Part shown: piece by piece, positions 26,228 through 35,925 of the stretch
Layout: every line of letters starts with the position of its first letter
Numbering within the stretch: the first letter of the stretch is position 1
Source of the DNA: an uncultured Aquimarina sp.
Lineage (GTDB): Bacteria > Bacteroidota > Bacteroidia > Flavobacteriales > Flavobacteriaceae
NCBI GenBank assembly: GCA_947498815.1
Contig: CANMLU010000002.1
Span: forward strand, 372,001 to 436,000
Length of the DNA stretch: 64,000 bases
Reading direction: 5' to 3'
The notes under the pieces: generated by a model
What the model was told of the DNA's origin: nothing
Seen by the model: only the letters and a program-made list of their open reading frames with translations
Database searches by the model: none
Program-made: the position numbers and the translations under genes

Positions 26228-27736
26228 ATGTTTCCATTTAAAAACAATATTATTCTTGATCGTGATACTCATCGTAACCTTTATCTTCAGTTATGCGATC
26301 AGATTATTGGGTATATAAAATCAGGGAAATTACTTCCTTCATCCAAATTACCGGGATCCCGTTCTTTGGCCGAAGATTTAAACATTCATCGCAAAACGGT
26401 AATCGCAGCATATGATGAACTTATGGCCCAGGGATGGATTAAAACCATCCCCGCCAAAGGAACTTTTGTGACTAGTACTTTGCCAATTATTAATCCAAAA
26501 AACTTTAACCTCAATTTTTCTGAAAGTAAAACGAACAATACAAGTAATTTTTCATTCAAAACCAAGTTGAACTTAGAAAGAATATGGGTTTCAAAATCGG
26601 AAAATACTTCTATAAAAATCGATGAAGGTATTCCAGATCACAGATTGGCTCCCATTGAAGAAATTGCAAAGACATATCGTAACATTGCCAAAAAATCCTA
26701 TCATATTGATCTATTCAAATATGGCTCTACTTACGGAAATCAGGATCTAAGAAAGGCATTGGTAACTTACCTCAATCAAACCAGAGGACTCACTATTACA
26801 GTAGACAACGTATTAATCACACGAGGAAGTCAAATGGGCATATATCTAGCAAGCCAGCTCCTTCTTCATTCCAAGAACAAAATTATTGTAGGCAATACCA
26901 ATTATATGACAGCCGATAATACTTTTGAGGATGCCGGTGGTATTATAGAACAGGTTCCCGTAGATGAGCAAGGTATTAATACCTATTCAATCGAAAATCT
27001 TTGTAAATCCAAAAAAATTACGGCTGTTTATGTAACCTCTCATCATCATCATCCCACCACAGTTACTCTTTCTGCCGAACGACGAATGCATTTATTACAA
27101 TTGGCACAACAATACAATTTTGCAATTATCGAAGATGATTATGATTATGATTTTCATTATAGCAACGCGCCAATCCTACCACTAGCAAGTAATGACTACT
27201 ATGGAAACGTAATCTATATAGGTGGGTTTACAAAAATCATTGCCCCTGCTATGAGAATTGGTTATTTGATTGCTCCAAAAGATTTTATAGATGAAGCATC
27301 TAGACTAAGACGTATTATCGACAGACAAGGAGACATGATACTAGAACAAACACTGGCAAGAATGATCACTAATGGCGACGTACAAAGACATTGTAATAAA
27401 GTTTTAAAAATTTATAAAACCCGTAGAGATCTATTTTGCTCTTTACTTGAACAGCAATTGAAGGAATATTTGGATTTTACAATCCCGAATGGCGGTATGG
27501 CCGTATGGGTACTCCTTAACAAAAAATATAATTGGGATGATGTTTGTACTGAGGCTAAAAAAACAGGGCTTGAACTTAATCCCGATTGGAGGCGATATGA
27601 CAATAACAATTCTGGTCATAACGGAATCAGAATTGGTTTTGCATCATTAAATGAGGAGGAAATACATGAAATGATCACCGGTTTAGAAACCGTTTTTTTA
27701 CGTATTTCAAATGACAAGACAAGTGCCTATGATTAG
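26228..27736 (+). CDS. MocR/GabR-family transcription regulator (GntR helix-turn-helix fused to aminotransferase-like domain)
   Basis: 502 residues. The N-terminal GntR winged helix (about 10-80: LYLQLCDQIIGYIKSGKL, LPGSRSLAEDLNIHRKTVI, GWIKTIPAKGTFV) is followed by a fold-type I PLP-dependent domain (about 120-490) with NYMTADNTFEDAG, AIIEDDYDYDFHY, the Lys motif GGFTKIIAPAMRIGYLIAP (Schiff-base Lys) and GGMAVWVLL. The PLP pocket senses an amine or a B6 compound; the regulator usually controls a divergent gene. The divergent PNPO-like unit (84 bases away) is the likely target; direct repeats at 26198-26227 may be its operator. Full length; the active-site Lys is present. Confidence 0.93.
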   Translation: MFPFKNNIILDRDTHRNLYLQLCDQIIGYIKSGKLLPSSKLPGSRSLAEDLNIHRKTVIAAYDELMAQGWIKTIPAKGTFVTSTLPIINPKNFNLNFSESKTNNTSNFSFKTKLNLERIWVSKSENTSIKIDEGIPDHRLAPIEEIAKTYRNIAKKSYHIDLFKYGSTYGNQDLRKALVTYLNQTRGLTITVDNVLITRGSQMGIYLASQLLLHSKNKIIVGNTNYMTADNTFEDAGGIIEQVPVDEQGINTYSIENLCKSKKITAVYVTSHHHHPTTVTLSAERRMHLLQLAQQYNFAIIEDDYDYDFHYSNAPILPLASNDYYGNVIYIGGFTKIIAPAMRIGYLIAPKDFIDEASRLRRIIDRQGDMILEQTLARMITNGDVQRHCNKVLKIYKTRRDLFCSLLEQQLKEYLDFTIPNGGMAVWVLLNKKYNWDDVCTEAKKTGLELNPDWRRYDNNNSGHNGIRIGFASLNEEEIHEMITGLETVFLRISNDKTSAYD

Positions 27737-27783
27737 AAATTGATTTTAATCAAAAAATTCTGTATCAAAACCTAGACTATTCG

Positions 27784-28737
27784 TTATTCACTTTTAAAAA
27801 AATCTAATACAACTTGCAAACTTTCTTCAGGGGATTCTTCCATCGGTACATGACCAGTATCTTCGATAACAACAAGTTTTGCATTGGGTAAATCTCTCAC
27901 AAACTTTTGCCCATTACTTACAGGAATCCATTCGTCGTCTGCACCCCAAATCACCAAAGTTTCTGTTTTTATTGTTTTTAATTTATCGATATCGGTAACA
28001 GCTGGCATTTTAACTCTATCAATAAAAGCTTGGCGATTACCTTCTCTAAGCATCATATCATAATACCGGTCTATCAATTCTTCTGTGATTTTTTGATCAT
28101 CAAAATATACGGCTTCTAAATTTTTTTTGAATAATGACCTAGGAGTGACATATCTTACAACGGCATTAAGAACGGGAGTCCTGGCAAGCCTAAAAGCCCA
28201 GGGACTTTTTTTTCTATTTGATGAATATCCACTTGCATCTATAAGAATAAGTTTCTTCACTCTATCAGGGTAATCGGAAGTATAATTCCAGGCAATATTT
28301 CCTCCCAGAGAATTACCAACGAGATAACATGTATCAATCTTAAGCTTAGTAAGAAAGTTATTTATAAAAGTAGTATACCCTTCAATACTGTAATTACCTT
28401 TTGGGTGTGGTCCCGTGAGCCCAAATGCTGGTAAATCCATTCGTATAATTCTATAATCTCCTTGCAATCCGCTAGTCCAATCATTCCAGGTATGTAAGGA
28501 TGCACCCGTGCCATGAATCAAGACAATCGGTATGCCCCGACCCTGATCACGATAATGCACATCCATTCCATTAATAGTTATAAACCGCGATGTTGGTCCG
28601 GCATATTTATTTTTAAGTTTATCAACAGGAATATCGCAAGTAACAAGAGAATACATCGTAAAAAGAAATGCAATAATCGTAAAAAGAAGCACATATTTCT
28701 TTTTAGTATTTGATCTTAGATTTGAAGACATATGCAT
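27784..28737 (-). CDS. Membrane-anchored alpha/beta hydrolase
   Basis: 317 residues (a start at 28731 is equally possible). An N-terminal membrane segment (about 15-32, YVLLFTIIAFLFTMYSLV) precedes a complete alpha/beta hydrolase domain: oxyanion region VLIHGTGASLHTWNDW, nucleophile elbow VGNSLGGNIAW (Ser), acid in VIWGADDEWIPVSN, and His in EDTGHVPMEE. The catalytic triad is therefore intact. Substrate unknown; relatives include epoxide hydrolase-like and haloperoxidase-like enzymes. It is convergent with the MocR-type gene, 47 bases away, and divided from the pentapeptide gene by 77 bases. No operon is obvious. Confidence 0.85.
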   Translation of the reverse strand: MHMSSNLRSNTKKKYVLLFTIIAFLFTMYSLVTCDIPVDKLKNKYAGPTSRFITINGMDVHYRDQGRGIPIVLIHGTGASLHTWNDWTSGLQGDYRIIRMDLPAFGLTGPHPKGNYSIEGYTTFINNFLTKLKIDTCYLVGNSLGGNIAWNYTSDYPDRVKKLILIDASGYSSNRKKSPWAFRLARTPVLNAVVRYVTPRSLFKKNLEAVYFDDQKITEELIDRYYDMMLREGNRQAFIDRVKMPAVTDIDKLKTIKTETLVIWGADDEWIPVSNGQKFVRDLPNAKLVVIEDTGHVPMEESPEESLQVVLDFFKSE

Positions 28738-28814
28738 TGGTTTAAGTGATATGTGTTATCAAATATTCTATTCTTTAAAAAGTACGCAAAGGCAAATTAC
28801 AATATCATTAGGGA

Positions 28815-29384
28815 TTATTTCACATCCAAGTCATACTTTGACAACAATCCTAAAAGATTAGATTTTTTAAATTTTGCCTTCTTCAGTTTATTAAACTCTG
28901 GATCTATTGTAAAGTTATCTGCTGTTGAAAAATCAACCTTTTCTAAAATTGTATTATCAAATACAGCGTTCAGTAAATCACACTCATTAAATATAGAACC
29001 CGTTAGGTTTGCTGAAGTAAAGTCTATTTCTTTAAGAATACAATTATTAAATGTTGTGTTTTTTAAAATGAATCCAGAAAAAGAGGCATATTCCAGGTTA
29101 CATGTATTAAATTCTACAGAAAACATAAAATCGTTGCAATTACTAAAATCCAAACCCAACATTTTGCACTCAATAAAAATCACTTCTTGAAACGAGGTTT
29201 CTTTCATCATCGTAGTTCCAAAATTGCAATTTTCAAATCTACATTCTAGAAATGTCACCACAGACATATCACTATTTGACAAATCACAATTAACAAATGT
29301 GCAATTATCATATTCTTTTGAAGGCAGTTTTTGACCCGAAAAATTTTGGGCTTTAATAACCTGATCTATAATAGGATCATTCAT
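28815..29384 (-). CDS. Pentapeptide repeat protein
   Basis: 189 residues built almost wholly of A(D/N)LXX-type pentapeptide repeats (CTFVNCDLSNSDMSVVTFLE, FENCNFGTTMMKETSFQEV, FTSANLTGSIFNECDLLNAV), with Phe or Leu at each central position, giving a right-handed quadrilateral beta-helix. A gap in periodicity near residue 160 (NFTIDPEFNKLKK) precedes a short C-terminal helix, an arrangement also seen in Qnr-like DNA-gyrase-protecting proteins. The length fits Qnr/MfpA types, but I cannot tell gyrase binding from sequence alone. Cys residues recur at repeat corners. The VOC gene ends 21 bases upstream, so the gene may be co-transcribed with it and proline dehydrogenase. Confidence 0.88.
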   Translation of the reverse strand: MNDPIIDQVIKAQNFSGQKLPSKEYDNCTFVNCDLSNSDMSVVTFLECRFENCNFGTTMMKETSFQEVIFIECKMLGLDFSNCNDFMFSVEFNTCNLEYASFSGFILKNTTFNNCILKEIDFTSANLTGSIFNECDLLNAVFDNTILEKVDFSTADNFTIDPEFNKLKKAKFKKSNLLGLLSKYDLDVK

Positions 29385-29404
29385 ATATTATTACTTTTTT
29401 GAAG

Positions 29405-29785
29405 TCATTTCTCTATTCTCCATGGTGGATTTTTTCTATGATCACCCGCAAAATATAAAACAATTTGATTACCATCGGGATCTTTGAGTCGTGCTTCTCG
29501 CCAAAGCCATGACTGATCTGTTGGTAATTGATCAAACTGTATGTCCTCTAAAATTAACCGTTCGACTTCTTGGTCTAATAATTCTGTTTCAAAATACACA
29601 TACACGCCTTCGCCTTCTGGTAATTTTTCAACTTTGTGAATAGAAAATGTGGCATTACCTTGCAAACACTCAAAACGAGCATAGCTCGGTAAAGCTTTCA
29701 CTATCAATCTTAGCCCCAATTTCTCATAAAAAGAAATAGACTTTGCAACATCTAAAGAAGGGACTGTGACTTGATTTAGGTTCAT
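29405..29785 (-). CDS. VOC-family (glyoxalase/bleomycin resistance-like) protein
   Basis: 126 residues with two beta-alpha-beta-beta-beta units typical of the vicinal oxygen chelate fold: QVTVPSLDVAKSISFYEKLGLRLIV at the start and EARLKDPDGNQIVLYFAG at the end. Metal ligands are not complete by eye: a Gln near the start and a late Glu or Tyr position are possible, so enzyme function is uncertain. Its start codon is directly adjacent to the stop codon of proline dehydrogenase (no gap), so translation is probably coupled. The functional link to proline catabolism is unknown. Confidence 0.82.
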   Translation of the reverse strand: MNLNQVTVPSLDVAKSISFYEKLGLRLIVKALPSYARFECLQGNATFSIHKVEKLPEGEGVYVYFETELLDQEVERLILEDIQFDQLPTDQSWLWREARLKDPDGNQIVLYFAGDHRKNPPWRIEK

Positions 29786-30958
29786 CTATAATTTTCTACG
29801 TTTTTTTTCTTGAGATAGTAAATTCAATTCTCTACTTGTTTGTCCAGCGACAGACGTATTCTCTTCAGCTCGACGAATCAAATATGGCATTACGTCTCGT
29901 ACTGGTCCAAAAGGAACATATTTTGCCACATTATATCCTTCATTAGCCAGATTAAAACTAATATGATCACTCATCCCATACAATTGACCAAACCAAACCC
30001 TAAAATCGTTCTTGGTTATACTAAGCTCTTCCATCAATTTCATCGCCAAATAACTACTATCCTCATTATGAGTTCCTATAAAAACAGAAATATCACTTAC
30101 ATTCTCAAGAATATACCTCATAGTATCATTAAAGTTCTGGTCCGTATGCTTTTTGTCTTTACAGATAGGTGTTGGATATCCTTTTTCCTGAGCTCGTTCA
30201 TTTTCTTTTTCCATATATGCACCCCGAACAATCTTCATACCGACTTTAAAACCATACACTCTTGATTCTTCATGTAAGCTTTTCAAATAATCCAAACGAT
30301 CATGCCTATATAATTGCAAGGTGTTGTAAACAATAGCTTTTTCTTTGTTGTACTTGCGCATCATTTTTGCCACCAATTCATCGGCTGCGTCTTGCATCCA
30401 ACTTTCTTCACCGTCAATTAACAATGCTACATCGCAATCGTATGCTTTTTTACATACTATATCAAAACGTTCTTCGACACGCTTCCACTCTAGCTCTTCT
30501 TCCGAGCTTAATGGAGTACCTTCTGTTTTCTTTTGCCATAATAAAAACCGTCCAAAACCAGTAGGTTTAAATACTCCAAACGGCATGGCATTCTTTTGGT
30601 CTGCAAATTCCAAAAGCTCAAGAGTTTTGTTTAAAACAGCATCAAACTGAGCTTCTTCTTCCTTACCTTCTACCGAGTAATCCAATACCGAACAAACTCC
30701 TTTGGTAAACATTTTATCGACTACTGGCAGACAATCATCCTCGCTTACTCCCCCGCAAAAATGATCAAACACAGTAGCTCTGATTAAACCTTGTACAGGT
30801 AAATGTGCTTTGATGGCAAAATTGGTAACAGCAGTTCCTATCCGAACCAAAGGTTCTTTGGATATCATTTTAAATAAAAAGTAAGCTCTTTCTAATTCTG
30901 AATCACTCTTCAAAGTGAATGCGGTTTCTGTATGATCAAACAAGTTGTTTTGCCCCAT
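29786..30958 (-). CDS. Proline dehydrogenase
   Basis: 390 residues, a monofunctional PRODH barrel of normal length. Motifs: FDHFCGGVSEDDC, SVLDYSVEG, the FAD/substrate region GFKVGMKIVRGAYMEKENER (RGAYxxxE) and FGQLYGMSDHISFNL followed by KYVPFGPVRDVMPYLIRRAEEN, the classic C-terminal active-site strand. It oxidises proline to pyrroline-5-carboxylate with FAD and passes electrons to the quinone pool (menaquinone here; men genes lie at 43756-50931). It heads a minus-strand unit with the VOC protein. The P5C dehydrogenase partner is not in this window. Confidence 0.92.
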   Translation of the reverse strand: MGQNNLFDHTETAFTLKSDSELERAYFLFKMISKEPLVRIGTAVTNFAIKAHLPVQGLIRATVFDHFCGGVSEDDCLPVVDKMFTKGVCSVLDYSVEGKEEEAQFDAVLNKTLELLEFADQKNAMPFGVFKPTGFGRFLLWQKKTEGTPLSSEEELEWKRVEERFDIVCKKAYDCDVALLIDGEESWMQDAADELVAKMMRKYNKEKAIVYNTLQLYRHDRLDYLKSLHEESRVYGFKVGMKIVRGAYMEKENERAQEKGYPTPICKDKKHTDQNFNDTMRYILENVSDISVFIGTHNEDSSYLAMKLMEELSITKNDFRVWFGQLYGMSDHISFNLANEGYNVAKYVPFGPVRDVMPYLIRRAEENTSVAGQTSRELNLLSQEKKRRKL

Positions 30959-31125
30959 TAATAATTAATTTTAAGAATCTTCAAGGATGAAGATAATTTA
31001 ATAGAAAAACGAAAGAATTCTATTAATACTTAGTACTTATTTTACGATATCTGCAAATATAGAACTTGCGGGTTTATTTTATTACAAATTCTGCTTAATT
31101 TCGCCACTATTAATTACAACACTAT

Positions 31126-32196
31126 ATGGAGCCCATCGTTTCAAAAGATTCTGTCGTTTACTTTGGCCAGGATTGTTATACCGCACTGAATTCTTATCTT
31201 GAAAAAGCTAATCATTCAAAACTATTTATTCTTGTAGATAGTAATACTCACGAACACTGCTTATCACTATTCATGAGTAAAATTGAAAAAGAATATACTA
31301 TTGAGGTTATTGAAATTGAACCTGGTGAAATTCATAAAAACATTGAAACCTGTAGCGGTGTTTGGAATGTTCTCTCAGAATTAGAGGCTGATCGAAAAAG
31401 CCTAATTATTAACCTTGGTGGTGGTGTAGTTACTGATCTTGGTGGTTTTGTTGCTTGCACATATAAACGAGGCATTCGTTATATCAACGTACCCACTACA
31501 CTACTGGCAATGGTAGATGCATCTGTTGGCGGAAAAACAGGTGTGGATTTAGGTAATCTTAAAAATATGGTGGGTGTTATCAGTGAGTCCGAAATGGTAC
31601 TCGTTGATACCGAATACCTGGCTACATTACCAGTTAACCAAATGTGCAGCGGATTTGCAGAAATGCTTAAACATGGACTTATTCAAGATCGTTCTTATTG
31701 GGAGAAGATAAGTGATCTTTCTCAGCTAAATTTTGATGATTTAGATCAAATGATTTATGAATCTGTAGTGATAAAAAATAATATTGTTTTTAAGGATCCT
31801 ACAGAACAAAATATTCGGAAGTATCTTAATTTTGGTCACACTTTGGGGCATGCTATAGAGTCTTTTTATTTAACTCACCCTGAAAAACCAACCTTACTTC
31901 ATGGAGAAGCAATCGCTATAGGAATGATTATGGAAGCATACGTTTCCTCAAAACTACTGTCGTTATCGTCTGATGACTTACAATATATTGGTGATGTAAT
32001 CCTAGCTACTTTTCCAAAAATTGATATTGATCCAAAAGATTATCAAGAGATAATCAATCTTCTTATCTATGATAAAAAGAACGAAAAAGGAAACATTTAT
32101 TTTGTTCTTTTAAACACCATTGGTGAAGCCAAATATAATTGCACGGTATCTGATGAATTAATCCTAAAGTCTTTTGAGTATTACGATTCGCTTTGA
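31126..32196 (+). CDS. aroB: 3-dehydroquinate synthase
   Basis: 356 residues, full length. NAD-binding and active-site motifs are clear: SLIINLGGGVVTDLGGFVA, NVPTTLLAMVDASVGGKTGV, GFAEMLKHGLI, YLNFGHTLGHAIES and LLHGEAIAIGMI; these include the zinc ligands Glu and two His. It catalyses the second step of the shikimate pathway, needed for aromatic amino acids and for chorismate, the precursor of menaquinone made by the men genes in this window. It is divergent from proline dehydrogenase (167 bases) and followed 51 bases later by a membrane protein gene on the same strand. Confidence 0.96.
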   Translation: MEPIVSKDSVVYFGQDCYTALNSYLEKANHSKLFILVDSNTHEHCLSLFMSKIEKEYTIEVIEIEPGEIHKNIETCSGVWNVLSELEADRKSLIINLGGGVVTDLGGFVACTYKRGIRYINVPTTLLAMVDASVGGKTGVDLGNLKNMVGVISESEMVLVDTEYLATLPVNQMCSGFAEMLKHGLIQDRSYWEKISDLSQLNFDDLDQMIYESVVIKNNIVFKDPTEQNIRKYLNFGHTLGHAIESFYLTHPEKPTLLHGEAIAIGMIMEAYVSSKLLSLSSDDLQYIGDVILATFPKIDIDPKDYQEIINLLIYDKKNEKGNIYFVLLNTIGEAKYNCTVSDELILKSFEYYDSL

Positions 32197-32247
32197 TTCA
32201 TTTTTCATACATTTAGAATCCATTTTTAACTCTTAAAGCACACCATC

Positions 32248-32964
32248 TTGAAAAAGAAATTCTTTAAACTTCTCAAAATCTTTGTGTTAAGCATAGCCGC
32301 TATAATTGTTTTAACGATTGCTGTATTGTATTTTTCATTAAACGAAACATTACCAGCAGGAAAATCCGGAATCGAAGCAGATAATTTTGCTTTAAAAATC
32401 CAAGAAGCGGTTGAGCATGATAAATATTTGACTACAGAATTTTTGCAATGGACTTTTAGAAATAAAAATCACTATTTATGGAATAGAAAATCTAATACTG
32501 CTGATGTTACTATAGATGACATAACGGTAAAACTTGATTTAAACAATCCACACAAAAGTTCCGTTTATGAGAATGGTAGAGCAACGTTAAGTAGGGATAG
32601 TCAAAAAATTATTGATAACGCACTAGCCAATTTTAATAATGACTCTTTTTGGGTAGTAGCCCCACATAAGTTGTTTGATAAGGGAGTTACGAGAGAACTC
32701 GTTACATTAGAAGATAAAAGCAAGGGGCTATTGGTTACTTACAGTTTCGGAGGAACTACTCCTGGAGATGCTTACCTCTGGAAAGTTGATAAAAATTATC
32801 GTCCCACTAGTTATCAAATGTGGGTATCAATAATTCCGATTGGCGGTATCGAAGCTACTTGGGAAGACTGGACAACTACCAAAAGTGGAGCATATTTATC
32901 ACAAAAACATAAACTTCTAGGTTTTGGAATTCCTATCTCCAATCTCAAGGCATGGAACGACTAA
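32248..32964 (+). CDS. Conserved membrane-anchored hypothetical protein
   Basis: 238 residues with a TTG start at 32248; no ATG lies in a better place, and the basic start (MKKKFFKLLK) followed by one membrane helix (residues about 10-30, IFVLSIAAIIVLTIAVLYFSL) supports it. The rest is an extracytoplasmic domain of about 200 residues with EFLQWTFRNKNHYLWNRK, DNALANFNNDSFWVVAPHKL, LLVTYSFGGTTPGDAYLW and TSYQMWVSIIPIGGIEATWE. I do not recognise the family. It lies between aroB and uvrA on the same strand (51 and 107 bases), but a promoter box in front of uvrA argues against one long operon. Confidence 0.65.
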   Translation: MKKKFFKLLKIFVLSIAAIIVLTIAVLYFSLNETLPAGKSGIEADNFALKIQEAVEHDKYLTTEFLQWTFRNKNHYLWNRKSNTADVTIDDITVKLDLNNPHKSSVYENGRATLSRDSQKIIDNALANFNNDSFWVVAPHKLFDKGVTRELVTLEDKSKGLLVTYSFGGTTPGDAYLWKVDKNYRPTSYQMWVSIIPIGGIEATWEDWTTTKSGAYLSQKHKLLGFGIPISNLKAWND

Positions 32965-33044
32965 TATCAAATGATTAATGTACAGTCTTTACTAATTTAA
33001 CAAAAGAGAAACTAAACCAATTTCACAAAACGTGATCAAATAAC

Positions 33045-33052
33045 TACATTTG
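33045..33052 (+). promoter_or_regulatory. -7 promoter box of uvrA
   Basis: TACATTTG followed by C fits TAnnTTTG, 19 bases before the uvrA ATG at 33072. The -33 element is weak. Confidence 0.45.
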
Positions 33053-33071
33053 CAATCTTGGTTAAAATTTT

Positions 33072-35912
33072 ATGATTGTATCAGAAGAAAATATTGAGGT
33101 TTTAGGAGCGCGAGTTCATAACTTAAAAAATATTGATGTTACCATTCCACGAGAAAAACTAGTCGTTGTTACTGGGTTATCGGGATCTGGTAAATCTTCT
33201 TTGGCATTTGATACTATCTATGCTGAAGGTCAAAGAAGATATATTGAAACATTTTCGGCATATGCAAGGCAGTTTTTAGGAGGTTTAGAAAGACCTGATG
33301 TAGATAAAATTGACGGACTTTCTCCTGTTATTGCTATTGAACAAAAAACCACAAGCAAGAGCCCAAGGAGTACCGTGGGAACGATTACCGAAATTTATGA
33401 TTTCCTAAGACTACTATTCTCCAGAGGAAGCGATGCCTATAGCTACAATACCGGAGAAAAAATGGTAAGTTATAGTGACGAACAAATTAAAGACCTGATC
33501 TTAAAAGATTTTAATGGGAAGAGAATAAATATACTAGCTCCAACTGTACGTTCAAGAAAAGGGCATTATCGGGAGCTTTTTGAACAAATAGCTAAGCAAG
33601 GGTTTGTAAAAGTAAGAACCGACGGCGAGATCAAAGATATCACAAAGGGTATGAAGCTTGATCGTTATAAAACTCATGATATCGAGATTGTTATTGATCG
33701 ACTTATGGTTAGTAAAGATCAGGAGAATTCGAAACGTCTTATGGAAACCATTAATACCGCCATGTATCATGGTGATGATGTGTTAATGGTAATCGAACAA
33801 GAATCACAACAAGCTCGTTTTTTTAGTCGAAGTTTAATGTGCCCGTCGAGCGGAATCTCATACCCTAACCCCGAGCCCAACAATTTTTCTTTTAACTCCC
33901 CCAAAGGAGCTTGCTCAAAGTGTAATGGTATCGGAAACCTTTATGAGGTAAATATCAAGAAAATTATTCCAGACAATTCAAAATCTATAAAAAATGGAGG
34001 ATTAGCACCGCAAGGACCACAAAAAAACAATTGGGTATTTAAACAACTTGAGTTAATTGCTCAACGGTTTGATTTTAATCTTAGCGATCCAATAAAAAAA
34101 ATCCCAGAAGAAGCAATGCAAGTTATTCTTCATGGAGGAAATGAAAAGTTTAGCGTCAATAGCAAATCATTAGGTGTTACTCGAGATTACAAAATTGATT
34201 TTGAAGGTGTCGCCACTTTTATTGAAAACACATACAATAATAATGACTCTACCTCTTTGCGAAGATGGGCCAAGGATTTCATGGATAATATCCAATGTCC
34301 AGAATGTAATGGTACCAGATTGCGTAAAGAATCCTTGTATTTTAAGGTAAATGACAAAAACATAGCAGAATTATCAGCTATGGACATCATCGAACTTAAA
34401 GAATGGTTTAAGGATCTTCCTGGCAAATTAAGCGATAAGCAAAATCAAATTTCTAGCGAAATATTAAAAGAGATTAATGCCAGACTTCAATTTCTTGTTG
34501 ATGTAGGCCTTACCTATCTATCCTTAAATCGAAGCAGTAAATCTTTATCAGGAGGAGAAGCTCAACGAATCAGGTTAGCTACACAGATAGGCTCACAACT
34601 TGTTGGTGTTTTATACATTTTGGATGAACCAAGTATTGGATTACACCAAAGAGATAACGAAAAATTAATCAATTCTCTTCTACAATTGCGAGATATTGGT
34701 AATTCTGTTATAGTCGTGGAGCACGATAAAGACATGATAGAAAGAGCTGATCACGTTATTGATATTGGTCCTTTGGCAGGAAAACATGGAGGTGAAATTA
34801 TTAGCGAAGGTACCCCACAAGAATTAATGGAACATGACACACTTACTGCTGATTATTTAAGTGGAAAAAAACAGATTGAAATACCAAAAAAACGTAGAAA
34901 AGGAAACGGAAAATCCATCTCATTAAAAGGAGCTACCGGAAATAACCTAAAAAACGTTTCTATAGATATTCCCCTTGGAAAAATGATTGCGGTAACAGGC
35001 GTTTCTGGAAGTGGTAAATCTACTCTTATCAATGAAACCCTCTACCCTATTTTGAACGCTTATTATTTTAATGGTGTAAAAAAACCAATGCCATACAAGA
35101 GTATAAAGGGTCTTGAACATTCGGATAAAGTAATTGATATTAATCAATCTCCTATCGGACGTACCCCAAGATCGAACCCTGCTACATATACTGGTGTGTT
35201 TTCGGAGATACGTAGCTTGTTTGCCAAAACTCCCGAAGCTATGATAAGAGGTTACAAACCTGGCAGATTTAGTTTTAACGTTGCAGGAGGACGATGCGAA
35301 ACCTGTAAAGGGGGCGGATTAAGAGTTATAGAAATGAATTTCTTACCGGATGTATATGTCGAGTGTGAAACATGTCAAGGGAAACGATTTAATAGAGAAA
35401 CATTAGAAATTCGATATAAAGGAAAATCAATTTCAGACGTTTTGGAAATGACAATTAATGAATCTTGTCATTTCTTTGAACATATTCCAAAAATATCCAG
35501 AAAATTAAAAACCATTCAGAATGTTGGTTTAGGATATATTACCTTGGGGCAACAATCCACTACATTATCTGGAGGAGAAGCACAACGCGTTAAGTTGGCA
35601 ACAGAGTTATCAAAAAGAGATACAGGAAATACTTTTTATATTCTAGATGAGCCAACTACAGGTTTACATTTTGAAGATATTCGTGTTCTTATGGAAGTAT
35701 TAAATACACTCGTAAACAAAGGCAACACAGTGTTAATTATAGAACATAACCTAGATGTTATAAAAATGGCAGATTATATTATAGATATCGGCTATGAAGG
35801 TGGAAAAAATGGTGGGCAGATTGTTGCAAAAGGAACACCCGAAGAAATTATTAAAGACAAAAAAAGCTATACAGCCAAGTTCTTAAAAAAAGAACTAGGC
35901 GTTTTAAATTAA
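33072..35912 (+). CDS. uvrA: Excinuclease ABC subunit A
   Basis: 946 residues, full length. Two ABC ATPase units: Walker A GLSGSGKSSLAFD and GVSGSGKSTLI; signature SLSGGEAQRIRLATQ and TLSGGEAQRVKLATE; Walker B LYILDEPSIGL and FYILDEPTTGL. Zinc modules: the middle CPECNG and the C-terminal CETCKGGG...CETCQG are intact, but the first module reads CPSSG...CSKCNG, so the second Cys of its first CxxC pair is Ser. UvrA finds bulky DNA lesions as a dimer with UvrB. It starts at 33072, with TACATTTG close upstream; the LOG-family gene follows 13 bases later. Confidence 0.96.
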   Translation: MIVSEENIEVLGARVHNLKNIDVTIPREKLVVVTGLSGSGKSSLAFDTIYAEGQRRYIETFSAYARQFLGGLERPDVDKIDGLSPVIAIEQKTTSKSPRSTVGTITEIYDFLRLLFSRGSDAYSYNTGEKMVSYSDEQIKDLILKDFNGKRINILAPTVRSRKGHYRELFEQIAKQGFVKVRTDGEIKDITKGMKLDRYKTHDIEIVIDRLMVSKDQENSKRLMETINTAMYHGDDVLMVIEQESQQARFFSRSLMCPSSGISYPNPEPNNFSFNSPKGACSKCNGIGNLYEVNIKKIIPDNSKSIKNGGLAPQGPQKNNWVFKQLELIAQRFDFNLSDPIKKIPEEAMQVILHGGNEKFSVNSKSLGVTRDYKIDFEGVATFIENTYNNNDSTSLRRWAKDFMDNIQCPECNGTRLRKESLYFKVNDKNIAELSAMDIIELKEWFKDLPGKLSDKQNQISSEILKEINARLQFLVDVGLTYLSLNRSSKSLSGGEAQRIRLATQIGSQLVGVLYILDEPSIGLHQRDNEKLINSLLQLRDIGNSVIVVEHDKDMIERADHVIDIGPLAGKHGGEIISEGTPQELMEHDTLTADYLSGKKQIEIPKKRRKGNGKSISLKGATGNNLKNVSIDIPLGKMIAVTGVSGSGKSTLINETLYPILNAYYFNGVKKPMPYKSIKGLEHSDKVIDINQSPIGRTPRSNPATYTGVFSEIRSLFAKTPEAMIRGYKPGRFSFNVAGGRCETCKGGGLRVIEMNFLPDVYVECETCQGKRFNRETLEIRYKGKSISDVLEMTINESCHFFEHIPKISRKLKTIQNVGLGYITLGQQSTTLSGGEAQRVKLATELSKRDTGNTFYILDEPTTGLHFEDIRVLMEVLNTLVNKGNTVLIIEHNLDVIKMADYIIDIGYEGGKNGGQIVAKGTPEEIIKDKKSYTAKFLKKELGVLN

Positions 35913-35925
35913 AAGTATATTATTT

